Below, one piece after another: positions 7,720 to 8,798 of a DNA stretch of 8,798 bases. Made by a program: the position numbers and the translations under genes. Origin of the DNA: an uncultured Sphingobium sp. (GTDB lineage Bacteria > Pseudomonadota > Alphaproteobacteria > Sphingomonadales > Sphingomonadaceae); NCBI GenBank assembly GCA_913773715.1, contig CAJYHD010000413.1, forward strand, positions 1 through 8,798, given 5' to 3'. Below the pieces are notes generated by a model. The model saw nothing but the letters and a program-made list of their open reading frames with translations, did not search any database and was not told the origin of the DNA. Each line of letters starts with the position of its first letter. Within the stretch, counting starts at the first letter, position 1.

Positions 7720-8798
7720 TCAGGCCGACCTTTTCGCCTCGGTGATGAAACCACCGAAGGCGCCGGAAGGCCGGCCCGGCCCTCGGCTTTGGGTTCGCCG
7801 TCTGGCGATTTTCAAGGATCGCCAGACCCTCATCCGCGATGTACCACTGAAACCCGGCCTCAACATCGTCTGGACGCCGGACATGACGAGCAGCGGCCGC
7901 CGCGCCTTGGCGCATGGCAGTGGTAAGTCCACCTTCTGCCGCCTGCTTCGGGCCTGTCTCGGCGAACCAAGCTATGCAACCGACGCCCAACGGTTGCGCC
8001 TCATGACGCGACTTCCCGATGGTCTGTTCGCGGCCGAGATACTGATCGACGGCATATGCTGGGTCGCCATCCGCCCGCTGGGGCTGCCGGGTGGAGAATT
8101 TGTCGTTCAGGCTGACACCATTGAAGACGCAATCGCGCGGGGACGTAGCGATGGCGATCAAGGAATTATCGATCCTGTCATCATCGGCACCTTCTTCCCG
8201 ACGTTGACGGGAGCGACGCCGCCGGAGATCAGCCGCGAACAGGTCTGGGATGTGCTTCGGGCCTGGCTGACGCGCGACCAGGAATGCCGTCTCGCCGACA
8301 TCCTCGCCTGGCGTTCGTCACAGACCCAGACCCGTTCCCGCGCACAGGTTCTGGGCGAAACCGCAAAGTTGACCATGGTTCGCCTTGCCTTGCGCGCCCT
8401 TGATGCGGAAGAGCGTGCGGCTGCAGTCCGTCAGCGAGAGCTGGTGGCCACGGTCGAGGACGAACGCCGCCGCCACGCCTATCAGCAACAACGATATGCT
8501 GACGGCTTAAAGGCGGTAAGGCTGACATTGGGGGCCAACGATGAGGTCGGGTTCGAGGACACGATCGACCAAAAGGGGTTGGTTTCGTTGGCAGAAACAG
8601 CGCTTGCCGATGCCATGCGGACGGCCGTCCCGAAGCCTCCCGATGTTGGAGCCATCTTTGCTCGCCAAAAGGCCCTCAATGCCGAGCGGGAAACGCTGAC
8701 GACGAAACAGCAGCAGTTGGACAACGACGCGCGTTTCAAGCGAGGCGAGGCCGAGCGCTACCGATCCGAAGCCAGCCTGGGTGAGATCGACATCACGC
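7712..8798 (+). CDS. SMC/RecN-like P-loop ATPase, N-terminal part (runs off window)
   Basis: The frame is open from ATG 7712 to the window end, giving 362 residues with no stop. The start resembles the N-lobe of ABC-type ATPases of the SMC, RecN and AAA_23 kind: RLWVRRLAIFKDRQTLIRDVPLKPGLNIVW supplies the first strands, followed by a P-loop HGSGKST at 68-74 and the helix FCRLLRACLGE. Unlike a standard SMC P-loop, about ten residues separate the GLNIV strand (49-53) from the P-loop, and the first glycine of GxxGxGKS is replaced by Leu66. From about residue 205 the sequence becomes rich in Arg, Glu, Gln and Ala with long helices, as expected for the start of a coiled-coil arm. The signature motif, Walker B and C-terminal lobe would lie beyond the window. 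The gene overlaps the methylase by 8 bp, so its product probably works with the helicase and methylase, perhaps as a DNA-end or DNA-loop sensor. That role is inference; the ATPase class is well supported, the exact family is not. Confidence 0.85.
   Translation, partial: MANQADLFASVMKPPKAPEGRPGPRLWVRRLAIFKDRQTLIRDVPLKPGLNIVWTPDMTSSGRRALAHGSGKSTFCRLLRACLGEPSYATDAQRLRLMTRLPDGLFAAEILIDGICWVAIRPLGLPGGEFVVQADTIEDAIARGRSDGDQGIIDPVIIGTFFPTLTGATPPEISREQVWDVLRAWLTRDQECRLADILAWRSSQTQTRSRAQVLGETAKLTMVRLALRALDAEERAAAVRQRELVATVEDERRRHAYQQQRYADGLKAVRLTLGANDEVGFEDTIDQKGLVSLAETALADAMRTAVPKPPDVGAIFARQKALNAERETLTTKQQQLDNDARFKRGEAERYRSEASLGEIDIT

Noticed and set aside
7661..8161. 166-codon minus-strand frame across the methylase-ATPase junction
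   Set aside because: The plus strand here encodes a clear P-loop ATPase start with a ribosome binding site, so the minus frame is a shadow.

Overview
The window is a single, densely packed, plus-strand gene cluster. The DNA is GC-rich and its codons favour G or C at the third position, giving long spurious open frames on the opposite strand. Base composition and protein style suggest a proteobacterium of about 60% GC, perhaps alphaproteobacterial (Rhizobiales-like). This is inference from style only; no rRNA or housekeeping gene is present to confirm it.

Layout: (1) bases 1-119 hold the last 38 codons of an unidentified upstream gene. (2) Bases 124-2889 encode a 921-residue SNF2/RapA-type DEAH helicase-like ATPase. 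(3) Bases 2893-7719 encode a 1608-residue gamma-class (Eco57I-like) N6-adenine DNA methyltransferase with large N- and C-terminal extensions. (4) Bases 7712-8798 encode the first 362 residues of an SMC/RecN-like P-loop ATPase that runs off the window. The gaps are 4 bp, 3 bp and an 8-bp overlap, and each start has a Shine-Dalgarno-like sequence lying in the end of the gene before it, so the genes are very probably one translationally coupled operon. There is no intergenic stretch over 300 bases, and I see no RNA gene, CRISPR array, insertion sequence, terminator or convincing internal promoter.

Function: a SNF2 helicase beside a very large adenine methylase and an SMC-like ATPase fits a multi-gene anti-phage, restriction-like system. 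The closest named arrangement I can point to is the drmD-drmMI pair of class 1 DISARM, but none of drmA, drmB or drmC is visible, and the third gene here is an SMC-like ATPase instead. The likely logic is that the methylase marks host DNA while the helicase and ATPase sense or process unmarked DNA. I can see no nuclease catalytic motif, so any cleaving subunit is probably encoded outside the window. The most notable oddities are a local low-GC patch inside the methylase gene, a basic insertion and a long C-terminal extension in the methylase, and an unusual P-loop in the third protein.
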